DNA of 64,000 nucleotides, taken from positions 660,349 through 724,348 of the forward strand of contig NZ_KB849164.1 in assembly GCF_000367925.1 (NCBI RefSeq), read 5' to 3'. Position numbers and translations under genes: made by a program. The notes beneath the pieces are model-generated. The model was given only the letters and a program-made list of their open reading frames with translations. It was not told where the DNA came from and did no database searches. Numbering within the stretch: the first letter of the stretch is position 1; every line of letters starts with the position of its first letter. This document shows positions 36,211-45,400 of the stretch, piece by piece. The DNA is from Acinetobacter bohemicus ANC 3994. GTDB taxonomy: Bacteria > Pseudomonadota > Gammaproteobacteria > Pseudomonadales > Moraxellaceae.

Positions 36211-36345
36211 GGGCTTAAATTCCTCTCATTTTTATATGGTTATAGATATTTGAAGGTGAAGATTCTTGAGTTTATTTAAATGTGTTGATTGAGCGAATTC
36301 AACTATTGAATACTCATAAAGCACTGTTTTTATATTGAAATGAAT

Positions 36346-36371
36346 AAAAAGGACTCCGAAGAATCCTTTTT
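36346..36371 (-). terminator. Hairpin after thiG
   Basis: An 8-bp stem (36346-36353/36364-36371) has an inner CGAA-capped extension. On the minus strand the 3' arm runs into a short T-run (complement of 36346-36350). Confidence 0.75.
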
Positions 36372-36394
36372 AATGCTTAGAGCAGATCAGCTCA

Positions 36395-37180
36395 TTATTT
36401 AAAGAAATAGCCTGTTTCTGGCGAGCTTGCATTGGCCATACGTTTACGCGGCATGCGACCTGCTAGATAAGCTTCACGACCAGCTTCAACCGCTTTTTTC
36501 ATTGCAGAGGCCATTAAAATTGGATTTTGTGCTGCGGCAATGGCTGTATTCATCAACACGCCGTCACAACCCAATTCCATCGCAATGGCTGCATCGCTGG
36601 CTGTACCCACACCTGCATCAACCAAGACAGGTACTTTGGCATTTTCTTTGATAATTGAAATGGTGTGTGGATTTAAAATGCCTAACCCAGAACCAATCAA
36701 GCTACCTAAAGGCATAATGGCTACACAGCCCATACTTTCAAGTTCTTGCGCCACAATCGGATCATCAGAGGTATAGACCATAATCTCAAAACCATCATCA
36801 ATTAGCGTACGTGCGGCTTTTAAGGTTTCGGTGATATTTGGGTATAAGGTTTTTTCATCACCTAAAACTTCAAGCTTGACCAAGTTATGACCATCTAGAA
36901 GTTCACGTGCAAGCATGCAGGTACGCACGGCACTATTGGCATCAAAACAACCTGCGGTGTTTGGCAGAATAGTATATTTTTCAGGAGGGACAACAGAAAG
37001 TAAATTCGGTTGATCAGGATGCTGTCCAATGTTCACTCGGCGAATCGCAACAGTGACAATCTCTGCGCCACTGGCTTGAATTGCTAGATCAGTTTCAGTT
37101 AAATCTTTGTATTTACCTGTACCAACCAATAAGCGTGAATTAAATGTACGCGAACCAATTATAAGTGGGGTATCTTCCAT
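36395..37180 (-). CDS. thiG: Thiazole synthase ThiG
   Basis: ThiG builds the thiazole phosphate of thiamine from deoxyxylulose phosphate, a glycine imine and the thiocarboxylate on ThiS. The 261-aa TIM-barrel protein has the LLVGTGKYKD start near residue 17, the catalytic-lysine region LVKLEVLGD near residue 100, the phosphate-binding VDAGVGTASDAA loop and RMPRKRMA at the end. It follows thiS after 12 bp. Confidence 0.97.
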   Translation of the reverse strand: MEDTPLIIGSRTFNSRLLVGTGKYKDLTETDLAIQASGAEIVTVAIRRVNIGQHPDQPNLLSVVPPEKYTILPNTAGCFDANSAVRTCMLARELLDGHNLVKLEVLGDEKTLYPNITETLKAARTLIDDGFEIMVYTSDDPIVAQELESMGCVAIMPLGSLIGSGLGILNPHTISIIKENAKVPVLVDAGVGTASDAAIAMELGCDGVLMNTAIAAAQNPILMASAMKKAVEAGREAYLAGRMPRKRMANASSPETGYFFK

Positions 37181-37192
37181 GGGAGCTCCGAA

Positions 37193-37390
37193 TTAGCCGC
37201 CACCGACGGCATGAATAATTTCGATATGATCTTCAGCACAAATAAGCGTTTGTGCCAATTTACTTTTGGAGATGATCATTTCATTCTGTTCTACAGCAAA
37301 GCGTTTGCCTTCAAGTGCTAACTCTTGAACCAATTCTAATAAATTGGTACATGATGTATTTTTTGATTCGCCATTTAAGTAAATATGCAT
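37193..37390 (-). CDS. thiS: Sulfur carrier protein ThiS
   Basis: The 65-aa ubiquitin-like carrier ends in Gly-Gly-Gly after HAV. The terminal diglycine is needed for adenylation and thiocarboxylate formation by ThiF. It is directly upstream of thiG on the same strand. No thiF, thiO or thiE is in the window. A GGGAA lies before the ATG. Confidence 0.95.
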   Translation of the reverse strand: MHIYLNGESKNTSCTNLLELVQELALEGKRFAVEQNEMIISKSKLAQTLICAEDHIEIIHAVGGG

Positions 37391-37411
37391 ACTGATTTCC
37401 CTATTTTTACT

Positions 37412-37777
37412 CTATTTCGCGTATTTAAATGCATTCCAAGCAAGGAGCAGCCAACCTGCAATCATGAGTGCACCACCAATGGGTGTAATTGCACCTAAAA
37501 TACGCGGTAAGCCTAACGCCATGACATATAAAGAGCCACAGAAAAATACAATGCCGATTTGAATGAGTAAAAAACTGGCTTTAATTGGAAGCTGAGGAAT
37601 AACTCGGGTTAAAATGGCAAGTGCCAAAAGCCCAAGTGCATGATAGAAAAAATAATCGGTCGCTGTTTGCCACCATGCCAGTTGAGCTTCGGTCGCGTGT
37701 GCTTTTAAGCCATGTGCACCAAATGCGCCAAGCATGACGGCAAGTGCTAAGTTAAGGGCTGAAATTGCAATCCACAT
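37412..37777 (-). CDS. DUF423 family small membrane protein (YgdD-like)
   Basis: The 121-aa protein has four hydrophobic segments and the DUF423 signature GAFGAHGLKAHAT near residue 18, with a YHALGLLAL motif in the second helix. The family's role is unknown. A TTG at 37783 is in frame, but I use the ATG at 37777. It lies 22 bp before thiS and may be co-transcribed with thiSG. Confidence 0.88.
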   Translation of the reverse strand: MWIAISALNLALAVMLGAFGAHGLKAHATEAQLAWWQTATDYFFYHALGLLALAILTRVIPQLPIKASFLLIQIGIVFFCGSLYVMALGLPRILGAITPIGGALMIAGWLLLAWNAFKYAK

Positions 37778-37871
37778 AAGCAATTGTCATATGAGTAAAT
37801 TTGCGCCCAACCTTAACATATTTTCGGCTTTACACGAAAGGCGAAAAGCAACAATAGCAATGCCTAAATAC

Positions 37872-37898
37872 AAAGAAAGGGCACGCGGCCCTTTCTTT
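37872..37898 (-). terminator. Terminator of rpoH
   Basis: An 11-bp perfect stem (37872-37882/37888-37898) with an ACGCG loop lies just after the rpoH stop. The minus-strand T-content after it is moderate. Confidence 0.8.
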
Positions 37899-37926
37899 AA
37901 TTATGCAATAAAATCAGTCTAATTGT

Positions 37927-38796
37927 TTAATTAGAAGACATTGCCACTTTAATTTTTTCCATTGCATTTTTTTCTAACTGACGAATACGTTCGGCAGAAA
38001 CATTATATTCAGCAGCCAATTCATGTAGTGTCGATTTTTCATCGTCTAACCAGCGGCGCTGTAAAATGTTGCGTGAACGATCATCAAGTTGGTCCATTGC
38101 ACTATGAAGGGCAGAGCTACTTTGTTCCTCGTAGTCTTCTTCTTCGGCAAGACGCGCTGGATCATAGCGGTTGTCTTCTAAATACAGTGCGGGTGCAACA
38201 TGTGTTGAACCTTCATCGTCATCATCACCTTGTGCTTCAAAGGCAGCATCATAGGCAGTAAGCCGACCTTCCATTTCCAAGACTTGTTCTGGTGTCACAT
38301 TTAAGTCATTGGCAATAGATTTTGCTTCATCGAGTGTGAGTTTTTTACTCGATTTTTTTAAGCTGCGTAAATTGAAGAAAAGTTTGCGCTGAGCTTTGGT
38401 CGTTGCAATTTTAACAATGCGCCAGTTACGAATCACATATTCATGAATTTCAGCTTTAATCCAATGCACCGCAAAAGAGACTAAACGCACGCCCATATTA
38501 GGGTCAAAGCGCTTAACGGCTTTCATTAAGCCTAAGTTGCCTTCTTGGATTAAGTCGCCCTGCGGCAAGCCATAGCCTGCATAACTACGGGCAATATGCA
38601 CCACAAAACGCAAATGCGACATCACCAGCATTTTTGCTGCGTCTAAATCTTGCTCGTAATAATAGCGCTCGGCTAACTCTTTTTCTTGTTCAGCCGTTAA
38701 AATAGGAATCTGATTGACAGTACTGATATAAGCACCGAGATTTACCCCTGGCGCCGATAATGACAGGGGCATCAATTGATTGCTGCTGTCACTCAT
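37927..38796 (-). CDS. rpoH: RNA polymerase heat-shock sigma factor sigma-32
   Basis: The 289-aa sigma factor directs heat-shock transcription. It has sigma region 1.2/2 (LTAEQEKELAERYYYEQD, HLRFVVHIARSYAGYGLPQGDLIQEGN), the region 2.4 stretch VSFAVHWIKAEIHEYVIRNW, the RpoH box QRKLFFNLR near residue 135, and region 4.2 (LHELAAEYNVSAERIRQLEKNAMEK). AAAGGAGAACAC precedes the ATG at 38796, so the longer open frame to 38829 is not used. A clpB sigma-32 promoter is in the same window. Confidence 0.97.
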   Translation of the reverse strand: MSDSSNQLMPLSLSAPGVNLGAYISTVNQIPILTAEQEKELAERYYYEQDLDAAKMLVMSHLRFVVHIARSYAGYGLPQGDLIQEGNLGLMKAVKRFDPNMGVRLVSFAVHWIKAEIHEYVIRNWRIVKIATTKAQRKLFFNLRSLKKSSKKLTLDEAKSIANDLNVTPEQVLEMEGRLTAYDAAFEAQGDDDDEGSTHVAPALYLEDNRYDPARLAEEEDYEEQSSSALHSAMDQLDDRSRNILQRRWLDDEKSTLHELAAEYNVSAERIRQLEKNAMEKIKVAMSSN

Positions 38797-38834
38797 GTGT
38801 TCTCCTTTAAAATGGGATGACATAACCAACTTAA

Positions 38835-38863
38835 ATTTTATCTTAATCTAATATTTTTGTGAA
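38835..38863 (-). promoter_or_regulatory. Sigma-70 promoter for rpoH
   Basis: On the minus strand TTCACA (-35, 38858-38863) and TAAAAT (-10, 38835-38840) are separated by 17 bp, each one mismatch from consensus. It lies about 40 bp upstream of the rpoH ATG. Confidence 0.65.
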
Positions 38864-38934
38864 TTAAGGAAAATTGGGTAGAGAAATGTAATTTTTTATG
38901 CAAATTTGAAAAGCTATAGTCTAATTGAAAATAA

Positions 38935-39168
38935 TTAAGATTCAATTAAGTAGTGATATTCCGAATCGGAAATTGTGGTCATGCCGCATTTGAGTTGATG
39001 CATTTGGCAATAGCGCATGACATCTTGTTGACTATGTGGATCTGAAGATTTTAGCAAAAATAGATGATCTGATTTATTCTTGAGTGCTCGCTTAAGCATC
39101 AATAAGGGCATGGGGCAAGGTTTTCCCATTGCATCTATAATCATCGCTGTATTTGCTAGATCATTCAT
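38935..39168 (-). CDS. TusA-family sulfurtransferase-like protein
   Basis: The 77-aa protein has the family motif GKPCPMPLLMLKRAL with the active Cys at residue 18. It is a TusA/SirA-type small protein that can carry persulfide sulfur. It lacks the rest of the Tus relay nearby, so its acceptor is unknown. It is on the same strand as rpoH, separated by about 140 bp. Confidence 0.9.
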   Translation of the reverse strand: MNDLANTAMIIDAMGKPCPMPLLMLKRALKNKSDHLFLLKSSDPHSQQDVMRYCQMHQLKCGMTTISDSEYHYLIES

Positions 39169-39550
39169 CTTATTTAATATCCAGTAAAACTTTCTGAAAT
39201 GTTAGCAAATTTAGCGCCAAACAAAAATAAAATTATTGAATCACAACATCAAGATACTTTTATAAAAGTAAGAAATAATTAGTAAAAAAATAGCTAAATT
39301 AATAACGCAGATTAATCAAAAAAACAGTATGAATTGTTAGAAACCCGTGTTAAGCTCTTTGCGTATTCAAAATAATGACAACACTTAAATTTGTCATAAA
39401 ATTGAATACAGTAATGGATGTAACCGGGATTTTGTTAATAGTAATACAGAATGATTACAAGCTTAGAAATAATAAATATTTTTAAACCTTGTTTACTCTG
39501 CTGTTTGCAACACCGGGTGGTCCTTCTATAAATACAATGAGGATTAACTT
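39169..39550. other. Long leader/intergenic region before the cold-shock gene
   Basis: This 382-bp AT-rich gap has no supported gene. AGGA before 39551 is the ribosome-binding site. Cold-shock genes usually have long structured leaders; part of this region is probably the 5' UTR, but I cannot fix the promoter. Confidence 0.5.
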
Positions 39551-39763
39551 ATGACAGCTCGTGAACAAGGCGTAGTTAAATGGTTCAACGACACTAAAGG
39601 CTTCGGCTTTATTCAACGTAACGGCGGCGACGACGTATTCGTTCATTTCCGCGCTATCCAAGGTGACGGTCACCGTTCACTTCGTGACGGTCAACGCGTT
39701 GAATTCAGCGTAGTTAAAGGTCAAAAAGGCTTCCAAGCTGAAGAAGTACAACCTTTAGACTAA
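39551..39763 (+). CDS. CspA-family cold-shock protein
   Basis: The 70-aa OB-fold protein has both RNA-binding motifs, KGFGFIQ (16-22) and DDVFVHF (27-33). It binds single-stranded nucleic acid and melts RNA structures. The body is strongly codon-biased toward highly expressed genes. It is followed by a terminator and then, 100 bp on, an RNA helicase gene, a pair consistent with RNA remodelling in the cold. Confidence 0.97.
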   Translation: MTAREQGVVKWFNDTKGFGFIQRNGGDDVFVHFRAIQGDGHRSLRDGQRVEFSVVKGQKGFQAEEVQPLD

Positions 39764-39782
39764 TCGCCTGATTATTCATGAG

Positions 39783-39812
39783 AACGCCCCAATGTAATTT
39801 GGGGCGTTTTTG
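39783..39812 (+). terminator. Terminator after the cold-shock gene
   Basis: A 10-bp perfect stem (39783-39792/39799-39808) with a 6-nt loop is followed by T residues. Confidence 0.93.
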
Positions 39813-39862
39813 TTTATAATGGACTACTATTTTTCCTGATTATTAAGTTAGAGCACATTTTT

Positions 39863-41014
39863 ATGTCATCTGGTTTTGAAACCTTAAATTTACATCCGAA
39901 ACTTAAACAAGCTATTGATGCTTTAGGTTTTAAAGAAATGACGCCCATTCAGGAAAAGGTTTTAAAATTCACTTTGGCTGGACATGATGCGATTGGTCGT
40001 GCGCAGACGGGTACGGGTAAAACAGCTGCTTTTCTCGTTAGTGTAATTAATGATTTGCTCAATAATCCGATTAAAGAACAACGCTTTCGCGGCGAAGCAC
40101 GTGCACTGATTCTTGCACCAACGCGTGAATTGGCTTTGCAAATTGAAAGTGATGCTAAAGATTTAACCAAATTTACAGATTTACATTTAGTCACTTTATT
40201 GGGTGGTGTAGATTTTGATAAGCAAAAAGCACAACTTGATAAGCAATTTGTCGATATTATTGTGGCAACACCAGGTCGTTTAATTGATTTCGTTGAACAA
40301 AAAGAAGTTTGGTTAGACCAAATTGAATTTTTAGTCATTGATGAAGCAGACCGTTTATTGGATATGGGTTTTATTCCATCGGTCAAACGAATTGTTCGTT
40401 ATTCACCGCGTAAAGAGCAACGTCAAACGCTGATGTTTTCGGCAACCTTTAGTTATGATGTTTTAAATTTGGCACAACAATGGTTATTTGAACCAGTGAC
40501 TGTGGAAATTGAGCCAGAAAAGAAAACCAATGCAGATGTTGAGCAGCGCGTTTATATGGTTGCAAAAACGGATAAATACAAGTTATTGCAAGAAATCTTG
40601 CGCGATGAACCGATTGAAAAAGTCATGATTTTTGCCAATCGTCGTGATCAAGTGCGTAAACTTTATGATCATTTAAAAAGAGATGGTTATAAAGTGGTGA
40701 TGTTGTCTGGTGAAATTGCACAAGACAAGCGTTTGAAAATGTTAGATCAATTTAAAAATGGTCAGCATAATATTATGATTGCAACCGATGTTGCAGGTCG
40801 TGGTATTCATGTGGATGGTGTTTCACATGTTGTGAACTTTACCTTGCCAGAACAGTCGGATGATTATGTACACCGTATAGGTCGTACAGGTCGTGCGGGT
40901 ACAAGTGGTGTGAGTATTAGTTTCTTGTCTGAAGATGATGCGTTCTATCTTCCAGAAATTGAAAAAGCGATTGGTCAAAAACTACCTTTAACGCGTTTAG
41001 AAGGTTATTGTTAG
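39863..41014 (+). CDS. rhlB: DEAD-box ATP-dependent RNA helicase (RhlB-like)
   Basis: The 383-aa protein has the full helicase set: Q motif (GFKEMTPIQEKVL), Walker A AQTGTGKT, PTRELALQI, TPGRL, DEAD, SAT, and the C-terminal HRIGRTGRAG. It lacks a long C-terminal tail, like RhlB. RhlB-type helicases help RNase E decay mRNA; other small DEAD-box proteins are possible, so the name is tentative. It stands downstream of the cold-shock gene with its own region for a promoter. Confidence 0.93.
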   Translation: MSSGFETLNLHPKLKQAIDALGFKEMTPIQEKVLKFTLAGHDAIGRAQTGTGKTAAFLVSVINDLLNNPIKEQRFRGEARALILAPTRELALQIESDAKDLTKFTDLHLVTLLGGVDFDKQKAQLDKQFVDIIVATPGRLIDFVEQKEVWLDQIEFLVIDEADRLLDMGFIPSVKRIVRYSPRKEQRQTLMFSATFSYDVLNLAQQWLFEPVTVEIEPEKKTNADVEQRVYMVAKTDKYKLLQEILRDEPIEKVMIFANRRDQVRKLYDHLKRDGYKVVMLSGEIAQDKRLKMLDQFKNGQHNIMIATDVAGRGIHVDGVSHVVNFTLPEQSDDYVHRIGRTGRAGTSGVSISFLSEDDAFYLPEIEKAIGQKLPLTRLEGYC

Positions 41015-41065
41015 TTTTAAAACTAAATTACATCAATGTAAAAAGCCGCTTATTTAAAGCGAATG

Positions 41066-41100
41066 CCAGTCAGTTAAGAAATTGACTGGTTTTCTTATTT
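41066..41100 (+). terminator. Terminator after the DEAD-box helicase gene
   Basis: A 10-bp stem (41066-41075/41080-41089, one G-T pair) with an AAGA loop is followed by a T-rich run. Confidence 0.88.
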
Positions 41101-41388
41101 TTAGATTAGCATTTTAAATTTATGATGTTATTTTATGCGCGGAAATGTCATTCGTATCTTGCGAACTTAAAATATATTTTGAGGCTTCTCATTTAAGTTT
41201 ATTTAAAGTAATGAATTAAATTAAAATATTTGATTTAAAATTATAAATAGCTGTCTTAAATAACTAAAAAGTTAAGGTGTTGATTGTAAACCCCTTAACT
41301 GATTAGCATTACTTAATTTAAAGCAGTTTTTTTGAAATGCTTTAAGCATTATTAATGCATTGCTGGGATTAAGTGATTGTGCAATGAC
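41101..41388. other. Intergenic region between convergent genes
   Basis: About 290 AT-rich bases between the helicase terminator and the stop of the lipoprotein gene at 41389. I see no coding frame or clear regulatory site. Confidence 0.5.
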
Positions 41389-41769
41389 TTAGTTTGCTCG
41401 ACATTTAAAAGTGAGCGTGGTTTGATAATCTTCATCTCGAGCAAGGCTACCATTTTTTCCTGCTAAAGTGCCTATAACGCTTGCTGCGGCTTGAATCATT
41501 TGTCCAGTTTGTTCATCGACAACCCCTTTTAACGCACCGTTATATTCAGTTTTTTCATCAATAATGACAGCAGTGGCTTTTTTACCACAGGTCGTGTTTG
41601 CGGCAGCAATTGCATTGTTTTTAGCAATTAAATTACTTTTCCCTACACCAGTGACTTCATATTGATTATTTTCTTTTTGAATCGCTAAGGATGCCGTTGG
41701 GTTTGATGCGCAGGCAGTTAATACCAGCGTGGCGGCAACTGTAGAACATAGCATGAAAAATTTATTCAT
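41389..41769 (-). CDS. Small hypothetical lipoprotein
   Basis: The 126-aa precursor has a lipoprotein signal with the lipobox LTAC (Cys19). The mature part has two further Cys (near residues 61 and 123) that could pair, and a GTLAGKNGS segment. It is not a recognised enzyme. It would sit in the envelope. The gene is isolated, convergent with the helicase gene. Confidence 0.75.
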   Translation of the reverse strand: MNKFFMLCSTVAATLVLTACASNPTASLAIQKENNQYEVTGVGKSNLIAKNNAIAAANTTCGKKATAVIIDEKTEYNGALKGVVDEQTGQMIQAAASVIGTLAGKNGSLARDEDYQTTLTFKCRAN

Positions 41770-41994
41770 TTCTTCCCCTTATGTGTTTTCAAACAATAAA
41801 GGCTATTTGAGCATAACTTTTTGGATGATTTTTGAAAGACTTGTATAAAATATGCAGTTTTATATGGCCGCTCTGTGACGGATTAATCTGTAAGATTGGA
41901 ATTGAGTGGCGTACATTGGTTCATCGCTCTAGAGAATCTGAATAAGAGTATGCTAATCTTATTGAAATATTTTAGTACATAGATATAGAAACCA

Positions 41995-42570
41995 ATGACG
42001 GATTCAGTGGTAGATACGGTTCATTATAATATTCATCAACGTCAGTCGATTGGTCATTTGGTCGAGCCTGCGCCGAATGCAGAGCAGTTAGAAAAAGCCT
42101 TTCAAGCGGCACTCACTGCGCCAGATCATCATCGTTTAAAGCCGACGCGTTTCATTGTTATTCCCAGTGATCAGCGAGGCGCTTTTGGTGAGTTGTTATC
42201 TAAAGCTTTGGCCGATTTAGGTGAGACTGATCAGACGCAGTTAGAGCGGGTTAAAAATCACCCATTTCGTGCGCCACTTTTGGTTTTGGCATTAACTCAG
42301 TTTCAGCCGCATCCGAAAGTTCCAAATTTTGAGCAAACCTTAAGTACAGGTGCGGCGGTACAGAACTTTTTGTTGTCACTGCAAGTTCAAGGTTTTTCAA
42401 CGATGTGGCGCAGTGGTGCCGTGGTTGAGTCAAATTTATTTAAACAACTTTTAGGTCTAACGAAAGATGATTTAATTTCTGGAATTATTTATATTGGAAC
42501 GGCAGTTAAAGCTATTCCAGCACGTGCAGAAATAAATACACAAAATTATGTCAGTTATTGGAATAAATAA
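41995..42570 (+). CDS. Nitroreductase family protein (YdjA-like)
   Basis: The 191-aa flavin enzyme resembles E. coli YdjA: RQSIGHLVEPAPNAEQL near the start, AALTAPDHHRLKPTRF, an APLLVLAL strand and the FSTMWRSGAVVES motif. Such proteins bind FMN as dimers and reduce nitro or quinone compounds. It ends 48 bp before gpsA on the same strand. Confidence 0.92.
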   Translation: MTDSVVDTVHYNIHQRQSIGHLVEPAPNAEQLEKAFQAALTAPDHHRLKPTRFIVIPSDQRGAFGELLSKALADLGETDQTQLERVKNHPFRAPLLVLALTQFQPHPKVPNFEQTLSTGAAVQNFLLSLQVQGFSTMWRSGAVVESNLFKQLLGLTKDDLISGIIYIGTAVKAIPARAEINTQNYVSYWNK

Positions 42571-42618
42571 CTTTATTGAATACTGAGTCATTAAATACTG
42601 AGTCGAGATATAAAAATA

Positions 42619-43692
42619 ATGTCAGAGTTAAAATTTTCAGATCTTGTTGAGCCTGTTTCAGTGGATCAAAAGACTGCGTTACGTGTAACAGTTTTGGGTG
42701 GTGGTAGTTTCGGTACTGCAATGGCCAATACCGCAGCTCGAAATGGCTGCGATACCATGATTTGGATTCGGGATGAAGCAGCAGCAGCAGAAATTAATCA
42801 AACCCATGTAAATAAACGCTATTTAGCCGATTTTACTTTAGAGTCTGGTTTGAAGGCGGTGACGGATTTAGAAACGGCAATTTCTAATCGCGATATTATT
42901 TTGGTGGCGATACCAAGTCATTCTTTTCGTCATGTGCTTCAACAAATTAAGCCATTTATTACTTCTCAGGCCGTTGTATCTTTAACCAAAGGGATTGAAG
43001 CCAAAACCTTCAGTTTTATGAGTGATATCATTCGTGAAGAATTACCTGAAGTGCCTTATGGTGTGCTGTCGGGACCAAATTTAGCCAAAGAAATTATGGC
43101 GGGACAGCCAGCAGGAACTGTAATTGCAAGTCAGTCGGAACTGGTGCGTTATGCAGTGCAACAAGCTTTACACAGTGCATTATTCCGTGTCTTTGCCAGT
43201 GATGATGTGCATGGTGTAGAACTGGGTGGTGCTTTAAAGAATATCTATGCTGTTGCAATGGGGATGGCGGCTGCTTACAAAGTGGGTGAAAACACCAAAA
43301 GTATGATTTTAACCCGTGCATTGGCTGAAATGAGCCGTTTTGCGGTGAAATTGGGTGCCAATCCGCTGACATTCTTAGGTTTATCTGGTGTCGGTGACTT
43401 GTTTGCGACTTGTAGCAGTCCTTTAAGTCGCAACTATCAAGTGGGTTTTGCACTAGGTTCGGGTAAGACCTTGGAACAAGCAACCACTGAATTGGGGCAA
43501 ACGGCAGAGGGGATTAATACCATTGTGCAGGTGCGAAGCCGTTCTGAAGAATTGGATGTTTATATGCCCATTACCAGTGCTTTATATAATGTGATTTTTG
43601 AAGGTGCACCACCTTTAAGCATTGCACTGTCATTAATGAAAAATGGCCATCGTAGTGATGTAGAGTTTGTTTTACCGCATAATGAAGTGTAA
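42619..43692 (+). CDS. gpsA: Glycerol-3-phosphate dehydrogenase (NAD(P)+)
   Basis: GpsA makes sn-glycerol-3-phosphate for phospholipids. The 357-aa protein has an N-terminal Rossmann motif VLGGGSFGTAMA (about residues 30-41), the GPNLAKEI segment, the catalytic-lysine region GALKNIYAVAMGMAAAYKVGEN, and the LSGVGDLFATC motif. The first 20 residues before the Rossmann fold are longer than in E. coli. It is followed by sixA. Confidence 0.97.
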   Translation: MSELKFSDLVEPVSVDQKTALRVTVLGGGSFGTAMANTAARNGCDTMIWIRDEAAAAEINQTHVNKRYLADFTLESGLKAVTDLETAISNRDIILVAIPSHSFRHVLQQIKPFITSQAVVSLTKGIEAKTFSFMSDIIREELPEVPYGVLSGPNLAKEIMAGQPAGTVIASQSELVRYAVQQALHSALFRVFASDDVHGVELGGALKNIYAVAMGMAAAYKVGENTKSMILTRALAEMSRFAVKLGANPLTFLGLSGVGDLFATCSSPLSRNYQVGFALGSGKTLEQATTELGQTAEGINTIVQVRSRSEELDVYMPITSALYNVIFEGAPPLSIALSLMKNGHRSDVEFVLPHNEV

Positions 43693-43774
43693 TCTTTTTC
43701 AATATAATTGAATAAATTCGCGCTGTCATAAAGCTCAGGTATAATCGCTGCATATTGAAAATAAGGAAATTTTA

Positions 43775-44230
43775 ATGCAACTCACTTTAGTTCGTCACGG
43801 TGAAGCCTCTCCAGCAATTAATGGGAATGATGATAAGCGTCCATTAACTGCGCGAGGGCACAGACAAGCACAGCAAGTTGCAGAATATTTAAAGGATGTG
43901 ATTCAACCCGATGTATTTGTGGTTAGTCCTTTATTGCGTGCACAAGAAACCTTGGCACATCTGCAGCATTATTTTAATGATGTGCCTGTGATGCTATGCG
44001 ATAAAATTAAGCCTGAAGATGATGCGAAATTGGCGGTTGAATGGTTGTCTCAGTTGCCTTATGAATCTATTGTTGTGGTTTGTCATATGAATGTGGTTGC
44101 ACATATTTCATCATTATTGACCGCGGAGTCTTTTCATCCCTATGCTTTGGCTGAAGCGCGTATTTATGAGCAAGCAGTCATTGCAACTGGGTTGTCTACA
44201 CAGTTAAAAATTTTTATTCCAAACGCATAA
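43775..44230 (+). CDS. sixA: Phosphohistidine phosphatase SixA
   Basis: The 151-aa protein is a small histidine-phosphatase with the RHGEA motif (R7-H8) near the start, the RPLTARG segment, the SPLLRAQET motif and the second catalytic His in VCHMNVV near residue 108. SixA removes phosphate from HPt domains in E. coli. An AAGGAAA precedes the ATG. It lies between gpsA and gspL, all on one strand. Confidence 0.92.
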   Translation: MQLTLVRHGEASPAINGNDDKRPLTARGHRQAQQVAEYLKDVIQPDVFVVSPLLRAQETLAHLQHYFNDVPVMLCDKIKPEDDAKLAVEWLSQLPYESIVVVCHMNVVAHISSLLTAESFHPYALAEARIYEQAVIATGLSTQLKIFIPNA

Positions 44231-44260
44231 AATATTAATTAAAACGGCAGAAAAACATTA

Positions 44261-45400
44261 ATGTTGTATTTATGGATGCCTGAAGCCAATGGGGTTTGGC
44301 AATGGTCAACTGGAGAGAGCTGGTATCAAGCCTCTAGTCTTGAGCATTTAATTCAAGAGACTCAAGCCTATCATGGTGAAGAAGCGGTTGCGTTTTTTCC
44401 AAGTCGTGATGTGCAAATACTTCAACAAACCTTTGCCAAGCCGCAATATAAAAAATTAGGTGTGGATGGGGTTAAATATCTACTTGAAGAATTTGTGGTT
44501 TTGCCCATTGATTCAATGAAAGTATTGCATCATTTTCAGAATCCAGATCAGCTCATTATTTTGGGTGTTGCCAATACGACGGTTGAAACGCTACAACATG
44601 CCTTGACCTTGATTCCAGTTAAAGTCATTTCCTTGTTGCCAGATTTTCTGATTTTGCCAAGTCCTGATGTGGGGCAAACAATCATTGCTAATGTATCGGG
44701 GTGTTTACTGGTACGTGAAAATGAATTTATGGGCAATTCGGTCGATGATTTGGCTTTATTTTTAGATTATCAGCCTCAAGGGCAGCATTATAAGATTAGT
44801 AATTTTACCGCTGAGCAAATGCAGAGCCTTGAAGCCATGGTTGCATCTGATCAGATTGAAACTTTTCATTATGAAGTGCCGATATTAAAAAAAGCCAAGA
44901 ATCATCCCTTTAATATTTTACCTAAAGCAAAAGCTGCGACAGGGATTTCGGGCTATTGGAAGGCATGTGCTGCTGTGTTGATTGCTGCACTGGTGGTTCA
45001 GTTTAGCTATGATGCGACACGTTGGTATAAATATAAAAAAGTTGCAGATCAGACTGCGCTGCAAGCTATTGATCAGTATAAATCTTGGTTTGGGCAGAGT
45101 AGCCGTGTCACTGAGCAAAATTTAAAAAGTCAGTTTGAAAGTCATGTGCGCTTAAACAAAGGTGCTAATACACAATCTTTACAGTTATTAAGCCGTGTTG
45201 GTCCAGTCCTCATGCAAAATCAGATTGTTGCTCATCGTGTTAATTACGAGAGCTCTATTTTAAATATGGAATTGAAAGCCAATTCTGCTGCTACATTGCA
45301 AGGTTTGACTCAGCAGCTTAACCAACAAGGCTTTAAGGTTGAATTAGGAAATATTCAGCCGAATGGCACGGGTGTCATTGGATTGGTGAAAATACAATAA
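44261..45400 (+). CDS. gspL: Type II secretion system protein GspL
   Basis: GspL is an inner-membrane T2SS platform protein that holds the GspE ATPase. The 379-aa protein has a cytoplasmic actin-like N-terminal region (about 1-230), one membrane helix near residues 234-250 (ACAAVLIAALVVQFSY) and a periplasmic ferredoxin-like C-terminal domain. Its stop overlaps the gspM start (TAATG), so the two are coupled. Other gsp genes are not in the window. Confidence 0.9.
   Translation: MLYLWMPEANGVWQWSTGESWYQASSLEHLIQETQAYHGEEAVAFFPSRDVQILQQTFAKPQYKKLGVDGVKYLLEEFVVLPIDSMKVLHHFQNPDQLIILGVANTTVETLQHALTLIPVKVISLLPDFLILPSPDVGQTIIANVSGCLLVRENEFMGNSVDDLALFLDYQPQGQHYKISNFTAEQMQSLEAMVASDQIETFHYEVPILKKAKNHPFNILPKAKAATGISGYWKACAAVLIAALVVQFSYDATRWYKYKKVADQTALQAIDQYKSWFGQSSRVTEQNLKSQFESHVRLNKGANTQSLQLLSRVGPVLMQNQIVAHRVNYESSILNMELKANSAATLQGLTQQLNQQGFKVELGNIQPNGTGVIGLVKIQ

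Noticed and set aside
39949..40386. A 145-codon minus-strand frame opposite the DEAD-box helicase.
   Set aside because: It is a shadow of the helicase frame, with an unnatural composition rich in Ser and Cys.
41101..41388. Gene-free AT-rich stretch that could hold a small RNA.
   Set aside because: No promoter plus terminator pair outlining a transcript could be seen.
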